Shown here: positions 1 through 5,032 of the stretch, piece by piece
How the letters are laid out: each line of letters opens with the position of its first letter
How positions within the stretch are numbered: the stretch's first letter is position 1
From: Lysobacterales bacterium
GTDB taxonomy: Bacteria; Pseudomonadota; Gammaproteobacteria; Xanthomonadales; SZUA-36
Assembly (NCBI GenBank): GCA_026196445.1
Contig: JAPHTE010000290.1
Coordinates: 1 to 5,032 of the forward strand
Reading direction: 5' to 3'
DNA: 5,032 nucleotides
Program-made: the position numbers and the translations under genes
The notes under the pieces: model-generated
The model's input: only the letters and a program-made list of their open reading frames with translations
Told to the model about the DNA's origin: nothing
Databases searched by the model: none

Positions 1-630
1 AGCGGGGACAACAGGCGCTACCTGCACCCCAAGTTTGTCACCACGTTGCTGAACGACCTGTTCGGCATCCAGTCACGCGCCGGTTGCTCCTGCGCCGGCC
101 CCTATGGCCACCGCCTGCTGGACATCGATGAGGAAACCTCCGAGGAATACCGGGTCTGCGTAATCGAAGGTTACTCGGGAATCAAGCCCGGCTGGGTCCG
201 GATCAGCATGCATTACGTGATGGACGACCTGGAAGTCAATTTCCTGCTCGACGCCGTTGACTTCATCGCGAAGCATGGGGGTGAATTCCTGCGCTTGTAC
301 GCTTTTGACATGCACGACGGCTCCTGGCACATGAAGGATGACACCACCTGCCTGCAACGTTTCTCGCTGGAGGCCGCGTTGTCGGCCAGCAATGAGCGGG
401 AGCCACCGATGCCGCACGACACGCGCAACGCACACTACCAGCGCTACCTCGACGAGGCCAGGCAACTGGCGGAAAAACTGCGTATGCAAGGCCCGTTGAT
501 GGAAAAGGACCTCGAGGGCATGCTGGGGGACTTGCAGTTCTTCACCCTGCCGGAGTGCTGTACCAGCAAAACCGAAGAATCGGCCGGCAGAGGTCTGATG
601 GGCAAACTGAAGTCGCTGTTCAGCAAATAG
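1..630 (+). CDS. Class V aminotransferase-fold, cysteine desulfurase-like PLP enzyme, C-terminal part
   Basis: Only the last 209 codons lie in the window; the frame is open at base 1 and stops at TAG 628-630. Members of this fold use pyridoxal phosphate, often to remove sulfur or selenium from cysteine or selenocysteine. The call rests on two stretches. RAGCSCAGPYGH (visible residues 26-37) matches the small-domain loop that carries the catalytic cysteine in cysteine desulfurases. GIKPGWVRIS (60-69) matches the conserved C-terminal strand region of the larger PLP enzymes in this family. The PLP lysine would be upstream of the window. The tail ends in a basic segment, GKLKSLFSK. The loop holds two cysteines (residues 29 and 31), so which one, if either, acts as nucleophile cannot be told. 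The fold is fairly certain; the substrate is unknown, and it may not be a true desulfurase. Confidence 0.85.
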   Translation, partial: SGDNRRYLHPKFVTTLLNDLFGIQSRAGCSCAGPYGHRLLDIDEETSEEYRVCVIEGYSGIKPGWVRISMHYVMDDLEVNFLLDAVDFIAKHGGEFLRLYAFDMHDGSWHMKDDTTCLQRFSLEAALSASNEREPPMPHDTRNAHYQRYLDEARQLAEKLRMQGPLMEKDLEGMLGDLQFFTLPECCTSKTEESAGRGLMGKLKSLFSK

Positions 631-674
631 CACCCCAACCGCGATATCAATCAGAGCGCCAAAATGTTCCCCTG

Positions 675-778
675 GCTGTGCCGGGTGTTCCTTCCCGGGG
701 CACGCTCGAGCCGTCCATGGGCGCTCTTCATTTGTTCCCGACAAATGAAGGCCCCGGTAAGGAACACGCCGACACAGC
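675..778. repeat. Nested inverted repeat, cloverleaf-like
   Basis: Bases 685-701 pair with 751-767 as 17-nt arms with one mismatch (16 of 17). Outside them, GCTGTG at 675-680 pairs with CACAGC at 773-778 across a small internal loop. The space between the arms contains the perfect hairpin 726-750, which directly abuts the right arm. The folded form is a long outer stem with at least one side arm. There is no T-tract after it, so it is not a canonical intrinsic terminator, although it lies about 45-150 bp past the stop of the PLP enzyme gene. A repeat element or structured RNA is more likely. Confidence 0.7.
726..750. repeat. Perfect 10-bp hairpin inside the nested repeat
   Basis: CTTCATTTGT (726-735) is the exact reverse complement of ACAAATGAAG (741-750), with a 5-nt loop TCCCG. 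The stem is AT-rich, unlike most of its surroundings, and has no trailing T run. Confidence 0.75.
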
Positions 779-918
779 TCGAAAAGCCCAGCTTTAGCCC
801 AAAAGAAATCACGACCAATTTCATCGTTCGCGACTACAAGATTGTCGATGAAGCCCGGTGTTTTGCCGGTGGGGGCGACATTTGCGTCCCGCACCGAAAC
901 CTGCGAGACGTTAGGGGA

Positions 919-941
919 GAAATGTGCAGGACGCACATTTC
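919..941. repeat. Perfect 9-bp hairpin
   Basis: GAAATGTGC (919-927) and GCACATTTC (933-941) are exact reverse complements around the loop AGGAC. It lies inside the 852-1123 inverted pair and just before the next hairpin. Confidence 0.65.
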
Positions 942-942
942 A

Positions 943-972
943 GGCCGCCCAAGACAGGATGTCTTGTCGGCC
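943..972. repeat. Interrupted hairpin, 5 + 7 bp
   Basis: GGCCG (943-947) pairs with CGGCC (968-972). After a small internal loop, CAAGACA (950-956) pairs with TGTCTTG (960-966) around a GGA loop. It follows the 919-941 hairpin with one base between them, so the two could stack in an RNA. Confidence 0.6.
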
Positions 973-1055
973 GGCCCCGTTAAGACGGCTCGAAGGTGAG
1001 GGTAGCCCGCACCACATCATCACCTTTGGAGGCAGAGCACTTCAGCGCGGGATCA

Positions 1056-1082
1056 CTCGGCGGCGTTACATCAGCTGCCGAG
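1056..1082. repeat. 9-bp hairpin with one mismatch
   Basis: CTCGGCGGC (1056-1064) pairs with GCTGCCGAG (1074-1082) at 8 of 9 positions, with the 9-nt loop GTTACATCA. It lies inside the 852-1123 inverted pair, near its right copy. Confidence 0.5.
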
Positions 1083-1141
1083 GGCTGCGGGGCCCGTCGC
1101 ACACAACGGCAAAACACCGGGCTATTGAAGAAACTTGAATC

Positions 1142-1156
1142 GCGGCCAGAGGCCGC
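1142..1156 (-). terminator. Possible terminator of the Lrp/AsnC gene
   Basis: GCGGCC (1142-1147), loop AGA, then GGCCGC (1151-1156) form a perfect GC-only stem placed 2 bp beyond the stop codon of the minus-strand regulator gene. Read on the minus strand, the stem is followed by GATTCAAGTTTCTTC, which is only mildly T-rich, so termination may be weak. No better terminator is visible for this gene. Confidence 0.45.
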
Positions 1157-1158
1157 TT

Positions 1159-1629
1159 CTACTTGACTTGCTCTAGTGGCAGCGCCGTGGTGTTTTTCTG
1201 CTGCTTCAACACGAAGCTGGTATTGACCGTGCGCACCACGCCGATTTTCAAGAGGTACCCGGAGAGGAAATCCTGGTATGCAGCCATGTCCGGCGCCACC
1301 ACCTTGAGCATGTAGTCGTGCTCACCGCTGGTCGCGTGGCACTCGAGCACCTGTGGCGCGACCATGATGGCGCGATCGAACTTGCGGACGTTCTCCTCGC
1401 GGTGGTCGTGCAGGATCACGTGCGCAAAACCCATGATGGACAAACCCACCTTCTGACGATCGACTACTGCGGCGTAATGGCTGATCACTCCCGCTTCCTC
1501 AAGGGCGCGCAGGCGGCGCCAGCTTGGCGAAGGTGACAACGACACCTTCTTGGCCAGATCGCGGTTGGACAAACGGCCGTCTTCTTGCAGCGCCTCGAGG
1601 ATCGCAATATCGGCTTTTCCGAATTTCAT
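1159..1629 (-). CDS. Lrp/AsnC family transcriptional regulator
   Basis: A complete 156-aa protein, the usual length for a two-domain feast/famine regulator. Residues 5-50 form the N-terminal winged helix-turn-helix, with the family pattern LSNRDLAKKVSLSPSPSWRR (20-39) followed by LRALEEAGVI. A linker strand, YAAVVDRQKVGL, leads into the C-terminal RAM domain, whose ligand-sensing and oligomer region shows TSGEHDYMLKVVAPDMAAY (100-118). Such proteins bind DNA as dimers or octamers and respond to amino acids. The gene is transcribed away from the small ORF and the IorA fusion gene, so it probably controls that operon and itself, with an amino acid or related 2-oxoacid as a possible effector; this is inferred from position only. 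The ATG at 1627-1629 gives the family's normal N-terminus, but no clear Shine-Dalgarno precedes it. Nothing here identifies the exact orthologue. Confidence 0.95.
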   Translation of the reverse strand: MKFGKADIAILEALQEDGRLSNRDLAKKVSLSPSPSWRRLRALEEAGVISHYAAVVDRQKVGLSIMGFAHVILHDHREENVRKFDRAIMVAPQVLECHATSGEHDYMLKVVAPDMAAYQDFLSGYLLKIGVVRTVNTSFVLKQQKNTTALPLEQVK

Positions 1630-1677
1630 AGCAATTTAGTCACTGTTATTTAAATTAGAGTGGAATTATATTTCTAT

Positions 1678-1706
1678 ATTATCACATCTGAATGATTTAA
1701 TCGCAA
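1678..1706 (-). promoter_or_regulatory. Candidate sigma70 promoter for the Lrp/AsnC gene
   Basis: Read on the minus strand, TTGCGA (bases 1706-1701) and GATAAT (1683-1678) stand 17 bp apart, close to the TTGACA/TATAAT consensus (4/6 and 5/6). Transcription would start near 1671 and give a leader of about 40 nt. The -35 box overlaps the left arm of the palindrome at 1705-1714, which would suit autoregulation. Confidence 0.5.
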
Positions 1707-1735
1707 TTATATACTCTTGATAAAGGTATATAATT
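1705..1735. promoter_or_regulatory. Palindromic operator candidate between the divergent genes
   Basis: AATTATATAC (1705-1714) and GTATATAATT (1726-1735) are exact reverse complements with an 11-bp spacer. The arm centres are 21 bp apart, about two helical turns, so a dimeric protein could touch both arms from one face. The right arm covers the plus-strand -10 box and the left arm touches the minus-strand -35 box. The divergent Lrp/AsnC protein is the obvious candidate binder, since the family favours AT-rich, dyad-symmetric sites; that is inference. The arms could instead reflect overlapping AT-rich promoter elements. Confidence 0.55.
1729..1734 (+). promoter_or_regulatory. -10 box of the small ORF / IorA fusion operon
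   Basis: TATAAT is a perfect -10 hexamer. At the normal 17-bp distance the -35 position (1706-1711) reads ATTATA, a poor match; TTGATA at 1717-1722 is only 6 bp away and too close. A weak -35 fits a promoter that needs an activator. Transcription would begin near 1741, giving a leader of about 27 nt to the ATG at 1768. Confidence 0.5.
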
Positions 1736-1756
1736 TCTGACAGGTGTTCACATATC

Positions 1757-1764
1757 GGGAAGGG
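1757..1764 (+). promoter_or_regulatory. Ribosome binding site deciding the 1768 start
   Basis: GGGAAGGG is purine-rich and resembles a Shine-Dalgarno, ending 3 bp before ATG 1768. It favours that ATG over the in-frame GTG at 1744, which would lie almost at the predicted transcript start. Confidence 0.5.
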
Positions 1765-1767
1765 CAC

Positions 1768-1953
1768 ATGGTAAACCTCACGTCCATCGACCATCTCGAC
1801 CACACACAGAATATTGTCGCCACCAGCCTGGACCGCCCGCGCATCGCCTGCCTGACCCGGCTTTCGCGGGCCATTGATGATCTGGTGGAAAGTGACTGCT
1901 GCGAGGGAGCGCGGCAGTTGCACCCACACCCCAGAAAAACCGACTGCCCATGA
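1768..1953 (+). CDS. Small ORF of unknown function, overlapping the IorA fusion gene
   Basis: A 61-aa frame, MVNLTSIDHL at its start and HPHPRKTDCP at its end. I recognise no family, signal peptide or membrane segment. Three things support translation: a purine-rich ribosome binding site just upstream, position directly behind the likely promoter, and the ATGA overlap (1950-1953) between its stop and the start of the next gene. That next gene has no ribosome binding site of its own, so ribosomes finishing this ORF probably re-initiate there. It is not obviously an attenuator leader: it has no Phe, Trp or Tyr, though the neighbouring enzyme suggests aromatic amino acids. An in-frame GTG at 1744 would add 8 residues but is less likely. 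It may matter more for being translated than for its product. Confidence 0.5.
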   Translation: MVNLTSIDHLDHTQNIVATSLDRPRIACLTRLSRAIDDLVESDCCEGARQLHPHPRKTDCP

Positions 1954-4900
1954 GACTTCTGCTGGAAGACAGGCCCGGAAACAAGTCCCTGCTGCTCGGT
2001 AACGAGGGCATTGTCCGTGGCGCCATCGAATCAGGCGTCGAGGTCGCCACCGCCTACCCCGGCACACCCTCCTCGGAGATCGCCGACACGTTCTATCGGC
2101 TCTCCCAGGCATCCGACCTGTACTTCGAATACTCCACGAACGAGAAGGTCGCACTGGAAGTCGCGGCCGGGGCGGCAATCGCAGGCATGCGCGCGATCTG
2201 TTCCATGAAGCACGTGGGCCTCAACGTCGCGGCCGACCCGCTCAACACGCTGTGTTACACGGGTGTAAAGGCAGGCATGGTGATCATCACCGCTGACGAT
2301 CCATCGATGCACTCGTCGCAGAACGAGCAGGACAACCGCTTCTACTCGAAGCTCTCGCTGCTGCCAATGTTCGAGCCGAGCGATCCCACCGAGGCGCACG
2401 AATTGACGCGGGTGGCCTTCGAGCTCTCCGAACAACTCGAGTTGCCCGTGCTCCTGCGCACCACGACGCGCGTGAATCACAGCCGCGGCGTCTGCACGTT
2501 TACCGAGCTCAAGCCACGACGTTTTGAGGGGCACTTCGAGAAGAACTTCATGCGCTGGGTCCCCGTGCCGCTCGTGGCGCGCGGGCTACGGCCGATCCTG
2601 CTCCGCAAGCAGGGGGAAGCCTTTGAGGCGATCAGGAGGCTCGGCGTCGATCGCGTCGAGGGCACCGGCAAGGTTGGCATTATCACCTCCGGTGTGGCGT
2701 ATTGCTACGTCAAGGAAGTCGTCAACGAGCTAAATCTCAAAGACCAGGTGCAGGTGCTCAAGGTGACAACAGTTCACCCCCTGCCCCGTCACCTCATCGA
2801 GGCGGTATTGCAGGACTGCGAGCGCATCCTCGTCGTCGAGGAGCTCGAACCGTACCTTGAGACCGAGGTCAAGGCCATCGCCCAGGAGCTGGGTATCACG
2901 AAGCCGATCGTCGGCAAGGGTGATGACCTGATTCCGCGCATGTACGAACTCAGCGGCGATCGTATCCGCCCGGCCTTCGCGAAAGTCTTTGACATTGCAG
3001 TTGAAGCACCGCCACGGCCGGAGATCCCCGATCTGCCAGGGCGGCCGCCCATGCTCTGCGCGGGCTGCACGCACCGCACGACGTATCACGCGGTGAAGAC
3101 CGTCGCGGACGGCAAGGATACCTACTACGCCTCTGACATCGGTTGCTACACGCTCGGTGTGCTCCCGCCGCTGGAAACGACCGACTCCTTCCTGTGCATG
3201 GGCTCCTCGGTCACGCAGGCATGCGGGGCGTCGATCAACAATGCCCAGAAGCATGTTGCGTTCATCGGCGACTCGACGTTCTTCCACTCCGGCCTGACAG
3301 GCCTCGTCAACGCGGTCCACAACAAGCACAACCTGCTACTCGTCATCCTCGACAACTCGACGACGGCAATGACCGGCCACCAGCCGCTGCCCGCCAGCGA
3401 TCTCCTGCCGGAGAAGCAGAACCCGGTGGATCTCGAGCTGGTCGTCAAGGGCCTCGGCGTCACCGACCTGCACGTGGTCGACCCCGAGGACGTGAAGACC
3501 ATGATCCGGACGTTCGAGGACGCGTACCACCGCAGCGGCGTGCGCGTGATCATCGCCCGCCACGGGTGCCCGCTCTTCAACCGGCGCATCAAGCACGAGA
3601 AGGGCTACGGCCTCGTCTACGCGGTCGATCAGGACAAGTGTAAGTTCTGTGGGAAGTTCGAGGACCACGACGGCTGTGGTGTGCCGACCATCAAGACCGA
3701 TGAGATCAGCCGCGGTCGCATCAAGCTGCTGAACAGCGATGTCGATCAATATGAACACCCGGCCGAAGGGCAGGCGCGCAAGCATGCCGAGGCACCTTGC
3801 ACACACACCTGTCCCGCGAATATCTGCGTGACGGGCTACATGGCCCTTGCCCGTGCCGGGCACTACAAGGAAGCGCTGGCCCTCATTCGCGAGTCGGTCC
3901 CACTGCCGCGGATCCTGGGTCGCATCTGCCATCGGCCTTGCGAAGGTAACTGCGTTAGGTCTGACTACGACGAGCCAGTCTCCATCAATGGCGTGAAGCG
4001 CTTCGTCGCCGAACAGGAGACGAAAGAGGAGTTCGAAGCCTATCTCGCCACGCTCCGCGATGCGGCGGCCGAGGCCCGTAAGGCCAACGGCAAGCGCATA
4101 GCCGTGATCGGCGCCGGCCCCGGCGGCATCACGGCCGCGCACGACCTCAACCAGCGCGGCTTCGACGTCACAGTCTTCGATCGCGAGGCCATCCCCGGCG
4201 GCATGCTCATCACCGGTCTGCCTGCTCACCGCATGCCGCGTGAACTCGTGCGAGAGGAAATCGGGGGCGTGCTGTCCACCGGCATCACCTTCGCCGGCAG
4301 GAAGGCGCTTGGACAGGATTTCACGGTGAAGTCACTGCTCGAGAACGATGGCTTCGAGTCCGTCTGCATAGCCATCGGCGCACACGACGGTATCAACCTC
4401 GGCCTGGAGGGCCAGGACGAGACTCACGGCGTAGAGGAAGCCCTCGACTTCCTGCACGATGTAAACATCGACGGCCGGACGGCTTGTGGCCAGCGCGTCG
4501 TCGTCATCGGCGGCGGCGATGCGGCTTCCGATGCCGCCCGCGTCGCGATGCGCCTCGGGGCCGAGACCTCGACAATCGTCTACCGCCGCAGCGAGGCGGA
4601 GATGCCCATGGATAAGCTGGAGCTGCGTGAGACGCTTGCTGAAGGCATCGAGATCCAGTACCTCACCCAGCCGGTCGCCGTTGTCAGTGAAAGCGGCAAG
4701 GTTGTCGGGATCAGGTGCGTGAAGAATGATCTGGGCGAACCGGACGCCACGGGTCGTCGCCGCCCCGTGGCCATCGCCGACAGCGAGTTCGTCATCGACT
4801 GCGATCACGTCATCGCCGCGATCGGCCAGACACAGGACAAGGCCGCGTTGGAGAACGACCTCGCGCTCGGCGCCGACAGCTGGGGCGCGCTCCAGGTCGA

Positions 4901-5032
4901 CCCGGACACGGGTGTGACGCGGGATCCACGCGTGTTCGCCGCGGGCGATATCACGGGCCAGGGATGGACGGTCATCGACGCCATCGCGATGGGGCGCAAG
5001 GTCGCCTACGGCATCGATGTCGCGCTCCGCGG
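1950..5032 (+). CDS. iorA: IorA (indolepyruvate oxidoreductase alpha) fused to GltD-like FAD/NAD(P)H module, 3' end missing
   Basis: An uninterrupted frame of 1027 codons, open at the right edge. The N-terminal half is IorA: pyrimidine-binding domain with AYPGTPSSEI (35-44), NEKVALEVA (64-72; E65 probably contacts thiamine) and DDPSMHSSQNEQDNR (116-130); then a transketolase-C-like domain (~240-345); then the thiamine-diphosphate domain with CAGCTHR (370-376), DIGCYTLG (396-403), GDS (440-442) and DNSTTAMTG (468-476). A reduced ferredoxin segment (C564, C567, C576) follows. The second half is GltD-like: Fe-S domain (C617, C621, C626, C660, C664, C668), FAD site GAGPGG (721-726), nucleotide site GGGDAA (854-859) with YRR (878-880), and a second FAD motif AAGD (997-1000). 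IorA with IorB converts aryl pyruvates to aryl-acetyl-CoA; the added module should pass electrons to or from NAD(P). ATG 1950 is the only in-frame ATG after the TGA at 1893 and gives the normal IorA N-terminus. It has no Shine-Dalgarno. Confidence 0.93.
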   Translation, partial: MRLLLEDRPGNKSLLLGNEGIVRGAIESGVEVATAYPGTPSSEIADTFYRLSQASDLYFEYSTNEKVALEVAAGAAIAGMRAICSMKHVGLNVAADPLNTLCYTGVKAGMVIITADDPSMHSSQNEQDNRFYSKLSLLPMFEPSDPTEAHELTRVAFELSEQLELPVLLRTTTRVNHSRGVCTFTELKPRRFEGHFEKNFMRWVPVPLVARGLRPILLRKQGEAFEAIRRLGVDRVEGTGKVGIITSGVAYCYVKEVVNELNLKDQVQVLKVTTVHPLPRHLIEAVLQDCERILVVEELEPYLETEVKAIAQELGITKPIVGKGDDLIPRMYELSGDRIRPAFAKVFDIAVEAPPRPEIPDLPGRPPMLCAGCTHRTTYHAVKTVADGKDTYYASDIGCYTLGVLPPLETTDSFLCMGSSVTQACGASINNAQKHVAFIGDSTFFHSGLTGLVNAVHNKHNLLLVILDNSTTAMTGHQPLPASDLLPEKQNPVDLELVVKGLGVTDLHVVDPEDVKTMIRTFEDAYHRSGVRVIIARHGCPLFNRRIKHEKGYGLVYAVDQDKCKFCGKFEDHDGCGVPTIKTDEISRGRIKLLNSDVDQYEHPAEGQARKHAEAPCTHTCPANICVTGYMALARAGHYKEALALIRESVPLPRILGRICHRPCEGNCVRSDYDEPVSINGVKRFVAEQETKEEFEAYLATLRDAAAEARKANGKRIAVIGAGPGGITAAHDLNQRGFDVTVFDREAIPGGMLITGLPAHRMPRELVREEIGGVLSTGITFAGRKALGQDFTVKSLLENDGFESVCIAIGAHDGINLGLEGQDETHGVEEALDFLHDVNIDGRTACGQRVVVIGGGDAASDAARVAMRLGAETSTIVYRRSEAEMPMDKLELRETLAEGIEIQYLTQPVAVVSESGKVVGIRCVKNDLGEPDATGRRRPVAIADSEFVIDCDHVIAAIGQTQDKAALENDLALGADSWGALQVDPDTGVTRDPRVFAAGDITGQGWTVIDAIAMGRKVAYGIDVALR

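Larger units (their letters stand above)
852..1123. repeat. Inverted pair of repeat copies (852-879 and 1096-1123)
   Basis: AGCCCGGTGTTTTGCCG at 852-868 is the exact reverse complement of 1107-1123. The match continues inward to 879 and 1096, giving 25 of 28 positions. The copies face each other about 216 bp apart. They could be the ends of a small non-autonomous element or two independent copies of a dispersed repeat. No transposase gene lies between them, and no clear flanking target-site duplication was seen. Confidence 0.6.
631..1158. other. 528-bp gap without a convincing gene, rich in inverted repeats
   Basis: No frame here has a good ribosome binding site, a recognisable domain or family-like composition. 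The open frames at 664-999 and 842-1138 (plus) are rich in Arg, Cys, Pro and Ser, as expected of chance translation of GC-rich repeats. The gap is dominated by inverted repeats, listed separately: 675-778 (nested), 726-750, 852-879 with 1096-1123, 919-941, 943-972, 1056-1082 and 1142-1156. Smaller ones are a 5-bp stem at 783-795 and a 7-bp stem pairing 820-826 with 846-852. It may be a repeat element, a structured non-coding RNA, or both. Confidence 0.6.

Noticed and set aside
726..750. Intrinsic terminator for the PLP enzyme gene
   Set aside because: The stem is AT-rich and is not followed by a T-tract in either direction.
73..936. Long open frame of 287 codons on the minus strand
   Set aside because: It runs opposite the PLP enzyme gene, whose plus-strand frame has clear family motifs. 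The antisense product shows no domain, and long antisense frames are expected in GC-rich coding DNA.
901..990. Possible integron attC site (GTTAGGG near 910, GTTAAGA near 980)
   Set aside because: No matching RYYYAAC partner at the right distance and no paired R/L box layout; no integrase or cassette arrangement.
664..999. 111-codon plus-strand frame overlapping the nested repeat
   Set aside because: Its start lies next to the palindromic arms, it has no ribosome binding site, and its composition is unlike the flanking genes.
842..1138. 98-codon plus-strand frame in the gap
   Set aside because: It spans both copies of the inverted repeat and three hairpins, has no Shine-Dalgarno, and translates to an Arg/Cys-rich chain with no family pattern. 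Best explained as translation of a repeat.
631..1158. CRISPR array
   Set aside because: The repeats are inverted and few, with no regular direct repeats and spacers.
1666..2178. 170-codon minus-strand frame across the promoter region and iorA start
   Set aside because: It conflicts with the IorA N-terminus and its promoter, and its Arg/Pro-rich sequence matches no family.
3630..3790. Gene boundary between separate iorA and gltD-like genes
   Set aside because: Every codon from 1950 to the window end was read in one frame, with no stop, internal Shine-Dalgarno plus start, or frameshift at the joint.
3336..4229. 297-codon minus-strand frame
   Set aside because: Antisense shadow of the fusion gene, which has uninterrupted motifs over the same span.

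Overview
The window reads as chromosomal DNA of a GC-rich proteobacterium, probably a gammaproteobacterium. This is inferred from codon use and gene types only; no marker gene fixes the taxon. It holds the 3' end of one gene, a repeat-rich gap, a divergently transcribed regulator, and the start of an operon whose main gene runs off the right edge.

Layout. (1) 1-630, plus strand: C-terminal part of a class V aminotransferase-fold, cysteine desulfurase-like PLP enzyme. (2) 631-1158: no convincing gene. The gap is unusually rich in inverted repeats, including a nested 104-nt structure (675-778), a widely spaced inverted pair (852-879 with 1096-1123), and several short hairpins; a weak terminator-like stem sits at 1142-1156. 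(3) 1159-1629, minus strand: a complete Lrp/AsnC-type regulator of 156 aa. (4) 1630-1767: an AT-rich divergent promoter region (24% GC over 1631-1740) with a perfect 10-bp palindrome (1705-1735) placed to affect both directions. (5) 1768-1953, plus strand: an unrecognised 61-aa ORF that overlaps the next gene by ATGA. (6) 1950-5032 and beyond, plus strand: one uninterrupted frame of at least 1027 codons. It joins an indolepyruvate:ferredoxin oxidoreductase alpha subunit (IorA) to a GltD-like FAD/NAD(P)H oxidoreductase.

How it fits together. Lrp/AsnC regulators often sit divergently next to amino-acid catabolic genes. IorA-type enzymes oxidatively decarboxylate aryl pyruvates, the transamination products of Trp, Phe and Tyr, to aryl-acetyl-CoA. 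The fused GltD module would let electrons pass to NAD(P)+ rather than to free ferredoxin, as proposed for the separate FAD subunit of phenylglyoxylate:NAD+ oxidoreductase. The fusion is the most notable item here. Its beta-subunit partner (IorB) would be expected just downstream, outside the window.
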